DNA of 64,000 bases. Source: CAVQMC01 sp963713505 (lineage in GTDB: Bacteria; Bacteroidota; Ignavibacteria; Ignavibacteriales; Ignavibacteriaceae). The notes below the pieces were generated by a model. It ran no database searches, was not told the origin of the DNA, and worked only from the letters and a program-made list of their open reading frames with translations. The stretch is from positions 248,001 to 312,000 of the forward strand of contig CAVQMC010000011.1 in assembly GCA_963713505.1 (NCBI GenBank), given 5' to 3'. Positions 27,631-37,042 of the stretch are shown here, piece after piece. Made by a program: the position numbers and the translations under genes. Positions within the stretch are counted from its first letter, which is position 1, and every line of letters starts with the position of its first letter.

Positions 27631-28356
27631 TTGACTTATATTAAAGTTACACTCGTAGTAATTTTTACTTTTTTCCTTTCAATAATAGCATTATTATCAT
27701 CTTTAATCGATAGAACATTTAAAAGTTATTTTGTTATTTCAAAAATATTTTCATGGGGAGTTCTTACTTTCAGCGGAATAAAACTAAAGGTAACCGGGTT
27801 AGAAAACTTTGACAAAAACGGGACTTATGTTTTTGTTTCAAACCACAGCAGTCAATATGATATTCCCGCAATGCAGCTATCGGTTCCGTTAAAACTTTCA
27901 ATTGTCTTTAAAAAAGAGTTGGGAAAAATTCCTCTTTTCGGCTGGCAGTTAAGAACCGGACCTTATATTATGATTGACAGACAGAATGTCGAAAAAGCTA
28001 TAAAAAGTATTGAAAAAGCAAAACAAGTAATGCAGACCAAGAAATTTTCTGTTATTCTTTTTGCGGAAGGGACTAGAAGCAAAACCGGTGAAATCCAACC
28101 GTTTAAAAGAGGTGCTTTTAATCTTGCAGCTAAAGTTGGATTTCCGGTTGTTCCTGTAACAATTTACGGAACCCAAAAAATCCTTCCGAAAGGTTCATTC
28201 AAAATAAAACCGGGAACTATTTATCTTCATTATGATAAACCAATTTCCACTGAAAATGTAACTTCAAGAAAAGATGAACTTGAACTTATGGAAAAGGTTA
28301 GAGATATTATAATTCAAAATTCAGAAAGAATGGAAAAAGAAAATGGCGGTAAGTAA
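27631..28356 (+). CDS. plsC: 1-acyl-sn-glycerol-3-phosphate acyltransferase
   Basis: A 241-residue inner-membrane acyltransferase that converts lysophosphatidate to phosphatidate. Motif I is N71-H72-SSQY-D77, motif III is LFAEGTRSKTGEIQPFKRG and motif IV is FPVVPVTIYG. One N-terminal helix anchors it. The likely start is a TTG. It overlaps gatC by 14 nt, so the two are probably co-translated. Confidence 0.9.
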   Translation: MTYIKVTLVVIFTFFLSIIALLSSLIDRTFKSYFVISKIFSWGVLTFSGIKLKVTGLENFDKNGTYVFVSNHSSQYDIPAMQLSVPLKLSIVFKKELGKIPLFGWQLRTGPYIMIDRQNVEKAIKSIEKAKQVMQTKKFSVILFAEGTRSKTGEIQPFKRGAFNLAAKVGFPVVPVTIYGTQKILPKGSFKIKPGTIYLHYDKPISTENVTSRKDELELMEKVRDIIIQNSERMEKENGGK

Positions 28357-28630
28357 AGAAGATGTAAAACATATTGCCGAATTAGCAAAATTAAAAATCA
28401 AAGATTCCGAACTTGATGAATATGTAAATCATCTTAATAAAATTTTAGAATACGTTGATAAATTAAATGAACTGGATACCGATAAAGTTGAACCGCTTGC
28501 ATATCCGGTTGAGGGGAATAATGTTTTTAGAGAAGATATTGTTAAACAATCTGTAAGTACAGAAGAAGCGTTAAAAAATTCTCCTCAAAGAGATGATAAA
28601 TTTTTTAAAGTTCCAAAAGTAATAGAATAA
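28343..28630 (+). CDS. gatC: Asp-tRNA(Asn)/Glu-tRNA(Gln) amidotransferase subunit C
   Basis: 95 residues, full length for GatC. The conserved VKHIAELAKLKI and LNKILEYVDKLNELDTDKVEP blocks and the C-terminal FFKVPKVIE are present. GatC stabilises the GatA/GatB amidotransferase that corrects mischarged Gln or Asn tRNA. gatA and gatB are not in the window. It lies in the plsC-gatC-kdsB-PLP cluster with 11- to 14-nt junctions. Confidence 0.93.
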   Translation: MAVSKEDVKHIAELAKLKIKDSELDEYVNHLNKILEYVDKLNELDTDKVEPLAYPVEGNNVFREDIVKQSVSTEEALKNSPQRDDKFFKVPKVIE

Positions 28631-28641
28631 ATAATAAATAA

Positions 28642-29412
28642 ATGAATGTTGGAATAATACCTGCTCGTTTTGCATCAACAAGACTAATGGGAAAACCGCT
28701 TGCAGATATCGGCGGAAAACCGATGATACAGCATACTTATGAGAGTGCAAAAAAATCCAAACTTCTACACAAAATTATAATTGCTGTTGATGATACAAAA
28801 GTTGCGGATGTTGCTAAAAACTTCGGAGCGGAGGTTGTCCTAACTCCAAAAAACATTGCAACCGGTTCCGATAGGATTGCATATGTTGTTCAAAATTATC
28901 CTGAAGCTGATATTGTTGCTAACATTCAGGGAGATGAACCTTTTATAAACGGAACAATGATAGATCAGGCTATTGAACCTTTATTATTTGATCTCTCTGT
29001 AAATGTTTCAACACTTGCAAAGAAAATTGAAACAGTTCAAGAATTAAAAAACCCTTCAATTCCCAAAGTTGTTTTTGATTATAACAATTTTGCACTTTAT
29101 TTTTCACGTTCACCGATTCCTTATGTGAGAGATGCAAGAACAAATCATGAAAAAATAAATTTAGCAGATATTTATAAACACATTGGACTTTATGTTTACA
29201 GAAGAGAAGCGTTGTTAAAATTTACTAAACTCAGTCAAACAGATCTTGAAAAAATTGAAAAACTTGAACAGTTAAGAATGCTTGAGAATGGATTTAAAAT
29301 TAAAGTAGTTGTAACTGAATTTGATAATCTAGCAGTTGATACTCCTGAAGATTTGAATAAAGCAAGGGCATATTATGCAGCTTTATTAAAAAAACAGAAA
29401 GATTCAAAATGA
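28642..29412 (+). CDS. kdsB: 3-deoxy-manno-octulosonate cytidylyltransferase
   Basis: 256 residues. It activates KDO with CTP for lipid A core synthesis, which shows that the cell makes lipopolysaccharide. The nucleotide-binding N-terminus is IIPARFASTRLMGKPL; ATGSDRIAYV and NIQGDEPFI are the substrate and metal motifs; YKHIGLYVYRREAL follows. It overlaps the next gene by 4 nt. Confidence 0.95.
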   Translation: MNVGIIPARFASTRLMGKPLADIGGKPMIQHTYESAKKSKLLHKIIIAVDDTKVADVAKNFGAEVVLTPKNIATGSDRIAYVVQNYPEADIVANIQGDEPFINGTMIDQAIEPLLFDLSVNVSTLAKKIETVQELKNPSIPKVVFDYNNFALYFSRSPIPYVRDARTNHEKINLADIYKHIGLYVYRREALLKFTKLSQTDLEKIEKLEQLRMLENGFKIKVVVTEFDNLAVDTPEDLNKARAYYAALLKKQKDSK

Positions 29413-30374
29413 TTATTCCGAAGAAAATAGAACTTGCAAATATTCCTACTCCAATTCAAAAAATTAATTTTGAAGGCAAGAATTTCTTAATGAAAAGAGA
29501 CGACTTTACCGGAGTTGAATTAAGCGGTAATAAAGTCAGGAAACTCGAATATTTAATTTATAAAGCAAAAAAAGAAAAAGCAGATTACATTTTTACCTGC
29601 GGCGGTGAACAATCAAATCATGCCAGAGCTACTGCAATTGCCGCTGCCAAGATTGGAATTAATACAAAAATATTTCTTTGGGGAAAAGATTCAAACATAT
29701 CGGATGGCAATTTATTTTTAGATAAAATAGCCGGATCTGAAATTTCATTCCTTGATAAGAAAAATTATGAGAATGTTAACGAAATAATGTTTGAAGAAAG
29801 TGAAAACCTAAAAAGTAAAGGAAAAAAGGTTTATGTAATTCCGGAAGGAGGTTCAACAACTTTAGGCATTTGGGGATACATAAATTTTGTTAATGAATTG
29901 AAAAAGCAAATCGATCTAAAAAAAATAAAAGGAATTTTAACTGCAGCCGGGACAGGCGGAACCGCAGCGGGAATTTTGACCGGATTAGCTTTAAATAAAA
30001 TTAATATTAAAGTTTTTGCAGTAAATGTTTTGTATCCAAAGAATGAAATCAAAAATAAAATTATGAATTTATCTGAAGGCGTTGTCCTGGATTATAAATT
30101 AGAATGTAAAATTGATGAAAATAATCTGGAGATTTTTGATGGATATTCAGCAGAAGGATATAAAAACATTAATGAAGATAAACTTAAATTGGTAAATAAT
30201 TTTGCAAAGAATACCGGAATTTTTTTAGACCCAGCTTATACGGGTAAAGCATTCTTTGCATATCATGATAAATTTTTAAGAACAAAATATTCGAATAATA
30301 TTTTATTTCTTCACACGGGCGGAATATTCGGTGTTTTTTCTAAAAGAAGAAATTATTTACAAATCTCAAATTGA
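29409..30374 (+). CDS. PLP-dependent D-cysteine desulfhydrase / ACC deaminase family enzyme
   Basis: 321 residues of the fold-type II PLP family. The Schiff-base Lys lies in LSGNKVRKLEYL, the active-site loop is CGGEQSNHARATA, and the phosphate-binding Gly-rich loop is AAGTGGTAAG. The family deaminates D-cysteine or 1-aminocyclopropane-1-carboxylate; DcyD-like activity is more likely outside plant-associated bacteria, but this is inference. The start overlaps the kdsB stop (ATGA). The downstream gap contains a CTTTGCG-rich word typical of this genome's dispersed repeats. Confidence 0.8.
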   Translation: MIIPKKIELANIPTPIQKINFEGKNFLMKRDDFTGVELSGNKVRKLEYLIYKAKKEKADYIFTCGGEQSNHARATAIAAAKIGINTKIFLWGKDSNISDGNLFLDKIAGSEISFLDKKNYENVNEIMFEESENLKSKGKKVYVIPEGGSTTLGIWGYINFVNELKKQIDLKKIKGILTAAGTGGTAAGILTGLALNKINIKVFAVNVLYPKNEIKNKIMNLSEGVVLDYKLECKIDENNLEIFDGYSAEGYKNINEDKLKLVNNFAKNTGIFLDPAYTGKAFFAYHDKFLRTKYSNNILFLHTGGIFGVFSKRRNYLQISN

Positions 30375-30492
30375 AATCTTTGCGATCTTTGCGCCTTTGC
30401 GTGAGAAAAATTGAAGTTCTTTTGAATTAAATTATTAAAAAACAACTCTAATTGAATTTGCCTTAAATTTTAATTAGAATTAACTTTTAAAT

Positions 30493-30903
30493 ATGGATTG
30501 TATCTTTTGCGACATAGTTAGTAAAAAATCTAAGGCTGAAATTCTTTTTGAAAATGATAAAGTAATTTCTTTTTTAGATATAAGACCGGTAAATTTCGGA
30601 CACACTTTAGTAATTCCCAAAACTCATTATGAAAATTTTCTGTCTCTTCCAAAAGATGAGCTTGATGCTTTAATTGAAACTACACAATATTTAGCTGAAA
30701 AAGTTCAAACCGGTTTGGAAGCTGATGGATTTAATATAATTGTCAATAATGGAGCTGCCGCCGGTCAAACTGTGTTTCATTTTCACTTTCATATAATCCC
30801 AAGATTTAAGGATGATTTTCATTTCAAACCACAATTTAAAAATTACGGAACCGGAGTAATGAAGGACTTTGCCGACAAAATCCGTAATGTTCTTAATAAA
30901 TAA
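30493..30903 (+). CDS. HIT-family nucleotide hydrolase/transferase
   Basis: 136 residues. N-terminal C-x2-C (DCIFCDIVS) and the histidine triad HFHFHIIPR are present, with NFGHTLVIPKTHYENF as the nucleotide-binding block. HINT-type enzymes hydrolyse AMP-lysine or AMP-N conjugates. It is followed after 11 nt by the B12-binding protein. Confidence 0.9.
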   Translation: MDCIFCDIVSKKSKAEILFENDKVISFLDIRPVNFGHTLVIPKTHYENFLSLPKDELDALIETTQYLAEKVQTGLEADGFNIIVNNGAAAGQTVFHFHFHIIPRFKDDFHFKPQFKNYGTGVMKDFADKIRNVLNK

Positions 30904-30914
30904 AGGAATTTAAA

Positions 30915-31322
30915 ATGGATAAAAAAATAAGAGTTTTAGTAGCAAAAGCCGGATTAGACGGACATGACAGAGGAGCAAAAGTTATTGCCGCCGCTCTAAG
31001 AGATGCCGGCATGGAAGTAATTTATACCGGACTTAGACAAACACCTGAAATGATTGTTGAAGCTGCAGTTCAGGAAGATGTTGATGTAATTGGAATTAGT
31101 ATTTTATCAGGTGCGCATATGACTATCTTTCCAAAGATTCTAAATCTCATGAAAGAAAAAGGAATTGATGATGTTTTGCTTACAGGGGGAGGAATTATTC
31201 CGGAAGAAGATGCCAAAAATTTGAAGAAGATGGGAACAGGTGAATTGTTTACACCGGGGGCTCCCACCACAGAAATTGCTAAGTATATTAAAAAATGGTG
31301 TGCAGAACACCCGAGGAATTAA
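30915..31322 (+). CDS. Free-standing cobalamin-binding domain protein (methylmalonyl-CoA mutase C-terminal type)
   Basis: 135 residues, equal to the C-terminal B12 domain of methylmalonyl-CoA mutase. It has the base-off/His-on motif AGLDGHDRGAKV (DxHxxG), then SILSGAH and LTGGGIIPEEDA. In some archaea and bacteria this domain is a separate small subunit. The catalytic large subunit is not in the window, so the partner is unknown. Confidence 0.88.
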   Translation: MDKKIRVLVAKAGLDGHDRGAKVIAAALRDAGMEVIYTGLRQTPEMIVEAAVQEDVDVIGISILSGAHMTIFPKILNLMKEKGIDDVLLTGGGIIPEEDAKNLKKMGTGELFTPGAPTTEIAKYIKKWCAEHPRN

Positions 31323-31416
31323 TATATTAAATAAATTGCAGTTGTAATACAACGTTTATGAATTTGTAAACAAGCAGGTGTATGTTATCCTTTCATATTT
31401 TATAAGGAATAGAGTT

Positions 31417-34400
31417 ATGAAAAAATTCTACATTCTATTTTCACTCCTATTCACTACCATAAGCTTTTCCCAATCCTTAGTCGAAACAGTAAATTTACCT
31501 TCCGGTACTTTTTGGGATTATGGATACGGAATGGTTTATGCGAATTCAGAATATTGGATTTCTTCCGGTTCATCTGCTGGAAATGGAGTTTTCTATGCAG
31601 TTGATAATACCGGGAAATCTAATTGATACTGTAAATATTAATTATCCCTCAATGCAGGAATCACAAGGATCTGGCTTATGATGGAACAGACTTTTGGTAC
31701 GTTGAAAGAAAAACTGCAAGATGCGATCTATTTAAAGTTTCACAATCCGGCGATGTATTGGATTCAATTCCGATCACTTCAATCGGCGGTTCCTGGTATT
31801 TAGGCGGAGCGGCATGGGATGGAACAGGTTTATGGATTTCAGTTTATTATCCGAATAATCTTGCTGCTCTTTATAAAGTTGATGTAACTGCAAAACAAAT
31901 TGTTGATACAATTTCTGTCTTTGGAACTCAGCCGACCGGTATTACGGTAAAAGGTGATACATTATTTTATGTAATGGATGGTTTTGACGGTGATCCGGAA
32001 AATATTTATGCAGTCGATCTTTCAACAAAAGATACATTATTTTCTTTTCATGTTCCGGAAGTTCCGGGAACCAGAGAAAATCCGAGAGGGCTTGCATGGG
32101 ATGGAAATTATTTCTGGCTGATGGCTGAACCGGTCGGTGCAGGCAGCGGAAGACAATTATTTAAATATGATCTTTCAGGAAACGGTTCGCCTCATATTCA
32201 ATTGAATAATACTTCAATTGTTTTTCCTCAAACTACAGTGGGCGATACTTCTCATACAATTCTTGAATATTAATAATGTTGGAACTGCTCCTTTGGTTTT
32301 AGACTCGGTTGCATTTAGTCAAACAATTTTTGGCAGTTCAGCTTCATTTCCAATTCAAATTGATCCCGGAAATAATTATCAGCTGCCGGTTGAATTTCGC
32401 CCGGAAGATTTTACAACGTACAATGGAACAATGAGTATTTATAATAATGATATTACTAATCCGGTTGTCGATGTTTCTTTGTCGGGTCAAGGAGTTTTGA
32501 GCGGACCTGTTATAGTACTTTCATCATATAATCATGATTTTGGAAATGTTTGGGTTGGTTCCGATGGTGTTTCTTATTGGAGTTTTAATGTTATAAATAC
32601 AGGCAGTCAAGTTTTGAATATATCAGATATGCAGTTTACATTACCTGCATTCTCTTATGATCCGCAGAATTTTCCTATTCAAGTTCCTCCTGCCGATACA
32701 GCTACAAATAAGAATTATATTTCAGCCGGATCAGGCAATTACTTATAATGATACTTTAAATATTTTTTCAAACGATTCACAATCACCAATAACGAAATTG
32801 AGTGTTCAAGGTTCTGGTTTTGCCGGTACTTATGATTTAGGTTACCAATTCTGGACTTACCAGGTTCCCGATAATCCTCATGAAGGATCATTTCAGGAAT
32901 ACAGAGTTTTGGGATTGAAACCTATGAATGATATAACTGGTGATGGAGTAGATGAAGTTGTTATAGCTACAGATAATTACTGGATAATGGCTTTGAACGG
33001 AGCAGGCAGCGGTACAACAGATACATTGTGGACTTTCAATACATACTTTTCAAATGTTAATGCCGGAACTATCGGTATGTCAAATGATTATGGAGTTCAG
33101 GATGCATTAGCAATTGTAAGCGATTTGAATGGTGATGGTAAAAATGATGTTGTTTTCGGAACCGGAGGAAGCAACGAACATGTTTACGCATTGGATGGAA
33201 CAAACGGACATATCATCTGGCAGTACGGCGATGATGTAAATTATGGCTTGGGCGATTTTGAAGCCGTTGACGGAAGAAGAGATTTTAACGGCGACGGAGT
33301 TCCCGATATTTTGGCAATTGCCGACGGAAATGATCAGGGAACCGGCTATCATAAAGCATTTTTATTTGATGGGACAAATGGAAATATTATATGGCAGTAT
33401 TTTTATCCGGGACCTTCATTATCTTTTGGAAAAACAGTAATTTCAATTGATGACGTAACCGGAGATGGAATTCCCGATGCTGTTATTGCTGTTGGAAATA
33501 ACGGAACTTCAGATTTAACTTCATATTGTTTAAATGGAGCAAACGGACAGCAGGTTTGGAGTTTTAATATGACAAATGATGAACCCAAAGAAATGGTTGA
33601 ACTATCCATTCCAAATCAAACTCCTGATGTAGTTGTTGCTGAATATTTTGGAATAATTCACAGATTGGACGGCGAAACCGGTTCTGAAGTTTGGTCGCAT
33701 GATTTAGGTTTTGCAGGTGTAATTCAAATGACAACTATTCCGGATGTAAATAATGACGGAGTTGATGATATTCTTATCGCTTCTTTTTCAAGTCAATTCA
33801 ATTGTCTAAGCGGAGCTACCGGAGATGTTTTATGGTCATATCCTATGAATTTACAATACGGATGTGCGGCGGTTCCGGATTTAAATAACGATGGCTATCC
33901 TGATGCAATTACAGGAGATCAAGACGGAACATTTTATTGTGTAAACGGTGACGGGAATGAAGTTTTATTTAGCCAGTCATTTGCTGGTGACAGGATTTAT
34001 ACCGTAAATGTTATGCCTTCTATAGATGGTAATGCCAGTTATGAACTTTTAGCAGGAACTTTAAATGGAAAGGTAATTTGTTTTTCCGGCGGACTTAATG
34101 CTGTTCCGGTTGAACTTACTTCTTTCAATGCAAATGTAAACGGCAGTTCATGTAATATTAAATTGGAAAACTGCTACCCAGACAAACAATAAAGGTTTTT
34201 ATGTTCAAAGAAAATCTGAAAAGGGAGCCTTTGATGATTTAACTTTTATCAAAGGTGAAGGAACTTCAACTAATGAAAAAAGTTATTCTTATACCGATCA
34301 GCATGTTCCAAATGGAAATTATATTTACAGATTAAAACAAGTTGATTTTGACGGAAGTGTTCATTACTCAAATCAATTAAATGTAAATATGAATGTTCCG

Positions 34401-34679
34401 TTAACATTCAATCTTGAACAGAATTATCCCAATCCGTTTAACCCGAGTACAGTTATTAAATATTCTATTGCAAAAAATACTCATGTAAAACTTGTTGTAT
34501 ATAATTTACTCGGACAGGAAGTTGCAACTTTAGTTAACAATGAAATGAAAGCAGGAAACTATTCGGTTAAATGGAACGGATTGGACAATCATAATATGAA
34601 AGTAACAAGCGGAATTTATATTTACAGAATTGAATCCGGTGATTTTGTAGCAAGTAAGAAAATGATGCTGCTAAAGTAA
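31417..34679 (+). CDS. T9SS-secreted protein: beta-propeller, ASPM-like and VCBS/FG-GAP repeats (five frameshifts)
   Basis: One protein of about 1,087 residues, broken by five one-base insertions near 31612, 31671, 32264, 32710 and 34160. Reading through them gives a continuous product: a signal peptide (ISFSQ), an N-terminal beta-propeller (AYDGTDFWYVERK; AWDGTGLWISVYYPN), two choice-of-anchor D (ASPM/SPD-2) domains (INNVGTAPLVLDSVAF), FG-GAP/VCBS-like calcium-binding repeats (DLNGDGKNDVVFG; DINNDG-type motifs) and a T9SS sorting domain (NYPNPFNPSTVIKYSI to KKMMLLK). It is exported to the cell surface; the ligand is unknown. ATG 31417 follows AAGGAATAG. Confidence 0.8.
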
Positions 34680-34693
34680 TCAGGTATCAATTT

Positions 34694-34722
34694 AAGGGAA
34701 TGGGGAAATTCTCATTCCCTTT
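34694..34722 (+). terminator. Terminator after the T9SS gene
   Basis: AAGGGAATG pairs with CATTCCCTT around a 10-nt loop and is followed by TTATTTATT. The equivalent hairpin recurs after the next T9SS gene at 40994. Confidence 0.75.
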
Positions 34723-34759
34723 ATTTATTACTTATAGTTTCTTTTCGCTTTGCCTATTC

Positions 34760-34880
34760 AAATTATGAAACACATTTTCTAAAAAGAAGGGTTGGAAGAA
34801 GATTTTATTTAACCGCTAAGAACGCTAAGTTCGCAAAGCTCTGTTTCCTCCGTGTTTCCTCAGAGTTTTCTGTGGTAAAA
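34760..34880. repeat. Long direct repeat, copy 1
   Basis: The 78 nt from 34760 to 34837 are identical to 41061-41138 (offset 6,301), and about 120 nt match with few changes. The second half contains the periodic words CCGCTAAGAACGCTAAG and TTTCCTCCGTGTTTCCTCAGAG. A third, partial version lies near 35062-35110. The two full copies bracket the lipoprotein and T9SS genes at 35.5-41 kb. Confidence 0.85.
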
Positions 34881-34958
34881 TAAGTTATGCAGAGTTATAC
34901 AATATCACCCGTAGAGTAAGTACAAACCGCGGATAATAAATTTTAATTTAAATATGTC

Positions 34959-35024
34959 ACTCCTACGGAGTTTTTTGTGTTTCAGTTATACTTATTATTA
35001 AGAATATATCACTCCTAACGGAGT
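34959..35024. repeat. Two short palindromic repeats (ACTCC/GGAGT)
   Basis: ACTCC-TAC-GGAGT at 34959-34971 (followed by TTTTTT) and ACTCC-TAAC-GGAGT at 35011-35024, each preceded by ATAT(G/A)TC. They look like dispersed palindromic elements. The remaining part of this 870-nt gap, to 35552, is AT-rich with the ATTAAACCATTAAACAATA word also seen near 17715. I see no gene in it. Confidence 0.5.
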
Positions 35025-35552
35025 TAATTAAGCTTTTAAATTTTTCCTTAATCATTCTATTCTCTGTTACCTCTGTGTTTCCTCAGCGTTCTCTGCGGTA
35101 AAATAAGTTTCGCTGATGTATATTATTCATTCTTGCAATCTTGCATGCATTCAATTTACATCCTAATAGTTTAATTCAAAAATTGATACAATATTTAATA
35201 AAGCAATTGAACAATTAAACCATTAAACAATAAAAACCTCAACTGACAACTGACTATTAACAATTAACAAAACCCATATACTTCACTTATTGATAATTTA
35301 TTTGGTTAATAAAAATTTAATTTGACTTTCATTTTTTTTTTTTTCTATTTTAAACATCAAGTATAAAGTCACATTAGGGGAACAAAATATGGGACATTCC
35401 TTTTATATGGAGCAATGCCACAAAAATTTTATTCACAAGATCTTAAAATTCTGTAATTAAAAAATAACTGCTTTATAGTTTTTGATTTTTTATTTTACAA
35501 TACAGAAAAATAATTCAAGCAGTTTAACAATTCTTATAAAGGCAATAATTAA

Positions 35553-36860
35553 ATGAAAAAAATTATGCAGCTTATTTTGATTATAATTTTACTTTATAGT
35601 TTTTACACTTGCAACACAACAGAACCACCTCCAGACAATAGTTCAGCAACTTTAAAACTAGAAGATATTTCCTGCACAGAAGCATGGCTGAGTTTAACAA
35701 CCGCCAACATCCAACTTCCAACAACCGTCGACCTAAATCAAAATGAAAACAAAAGAGAAACAATAAACTTAACTACAGCGGATACAGTTTTATATATTGA
35801 TTCACTTCTTCCAAACCAAACATACAAATTCAAAATATCGAGCAGCGAGAATCAAGTATCGAGTAACGAAGTGAACGCTACTACTCTCGATACAACGAGC
35901 AATAATTTTACATTCACAAAATATACTTTCGGTGGAGACGCAGGTAGTTGCGTTCTCCGGGACGTGGCAATTATAAATGATACATGTATATATGCCGTTG
36001 GTGAATTAAATATTGCAGATACAAGCCAAAACGGATATACTTTGTACTGTTATTTAAAATGGAACGGTATACAATGGAAGTTGGGAAGACTAAAGTATTT
36101 CCCGCCGGGATCAGTCGGCGATAGTGCAACTTCTCATGGATATTCGGTCTTTGCATTTGGTGAGAATGACGTCTGGATAAGCGGAGATGCATTATTTCAT
36201 TGGGATGGTTCTCATTGGAGCACTTTTTACAATACCGGTGGAGAAGATGCAAAAAAAATGTGGGGCCCGGACAGCAGCGATTTGTACGCAGTAGGCAACG
36301 GCGGCCACGTTGCGCAATACCATAACGGAGTATGGAGTAGAATTGAAAGCGGGACGAGCTTAAATATAAATGACATATATGGGGCTTATAATAGTAAAAC
36401 AAATAAATATGAAATACTTGCTCCGGCCGCTAATGTTTTGGAAAGCTATGATAGAGATTTACTACAAATAAATAATAATGTTGTAACTCATTTATCGACA
36501 CAACCAATTTCAAGTGTTTTAAGCAGCATTTGGTTTAAGCCTAATATAAAGTATTATCTTGCTGGAGATGGGATATACATAAAAAATAATCTAAATGAAG
36601 CAAAATGGAAAAATAAAATATTTGATATAACAAGGTACTATACATATAAAATCAGAGGAAATAATCTTAACGGAATAGTTGCCGCCGGTGGTGCAGGTGA
36701 AATAATTTACTTTAACGGAATGCATTGGAAAAGCTATATAAATGAAACACAATTACCGGCAGGGAATTATTACGGATTAGATTTCAAAAACAATATAATA
36801 GTTGCGGTAGGTGAAGATAATCCACAGGCCGTAATAACAGTAGGGAAAAGAACAAATTAA
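35553..36860 (+). CDS. Lipoprotein with FN3-like domain and beta-propeller
   Basis: 435 residues, intact. The signal ends in the lipobox YTC (LLYSFYTCNTTEPPP), so it is lipid-anchored. An FN3-like domain (SCTEAWLSLTTANIQLP) is followed by propeller blades such as DVAIINDTCIYAVGELN, DVWISGDALFHWDG, DLYAVGNGGHVAQYHNG and GIVAAGGAGEIIYFNGM. It is a close paralogue of the gene at 14883-16219, which confirms that the other copy is one frameshifted gene. Function is unknown; such propellers usually bind ligands or proteins. Confidence 0.78.
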   Translation: MKKIMQLILIIILLYSFYTCNTTEPPPDNSSATLKLEDISCTEAWLSLTTANIQLPTTVDLNQNENKRETINLTTADTVLYIDSLLPNQTYKFKISSSENQVSSNEVNATTLDTTSNNFTFTKYTFGGDAGSCVLRDVAIINDTCIYAVGELNIADTSQNGYTLYCYLKWNGIQWKLGRLKYFPPGSVGDSATSHGYSVFAFGENDVWISGDALFHWDGSHWSTFYNTGGEDAKKMWGPDSSDLYAVGNGGHVAQYHNGVWSRIESGTSLNINDIYGAYNSKTNKYEILAPAANVLESYDRDLLQINNNVVTHLSTQPISSVLSSIWFKPNIKYYLAGDGIYIKNNLNEAKWKNKIFDITRYYTYKIRGNNLNGIVAAGGAGEIIYFNGMHWKSYINETQLPAGNYYGLDFKNNIIVAVGEDNPQAVITVGKRTN

Positions 36861-36908
36861 AAAAGAAAGGAAATGCAGATGGAAAGATCGCCGCCTTTAA
36901 AAAAATGA

Positions 36909-36932
36909 GCAGTAGTGCTGGCACACTACTGC
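36909..36932 (+). other. Perfect hairpin in the 5' region of the next gene
   Basis: GCAGTAGTG pairs with CACTACTGC around CTGGCA. It lies 110 nt before the next start codon and is not followed by a T run. The same leader also has GCAAACAA and TTGTTTGC arms near 36942 and 36990. It may be a weak terminator of the lipoprotein gene or a structured leader. Confidence 0.4.
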
Positions 36933-37042
36933 CCTTGGATGCAAACAATAGTAACAGAGCAGAATTTCACGCGGGTGAAATATGCCTTTTTGTTTGCAAT
37001 GCAAAATTAATCATTTATCAACATTTAGGAAAGGAAGTAAAA

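Noticed and set aside
36905..37042. An extended N-terminus for the large T9SS protein starting near 36905
   Set aside because: The signal peptide begins at 37043 after a good ribosome site, and the upstream stretch contains a hairpin and lacks coding character.
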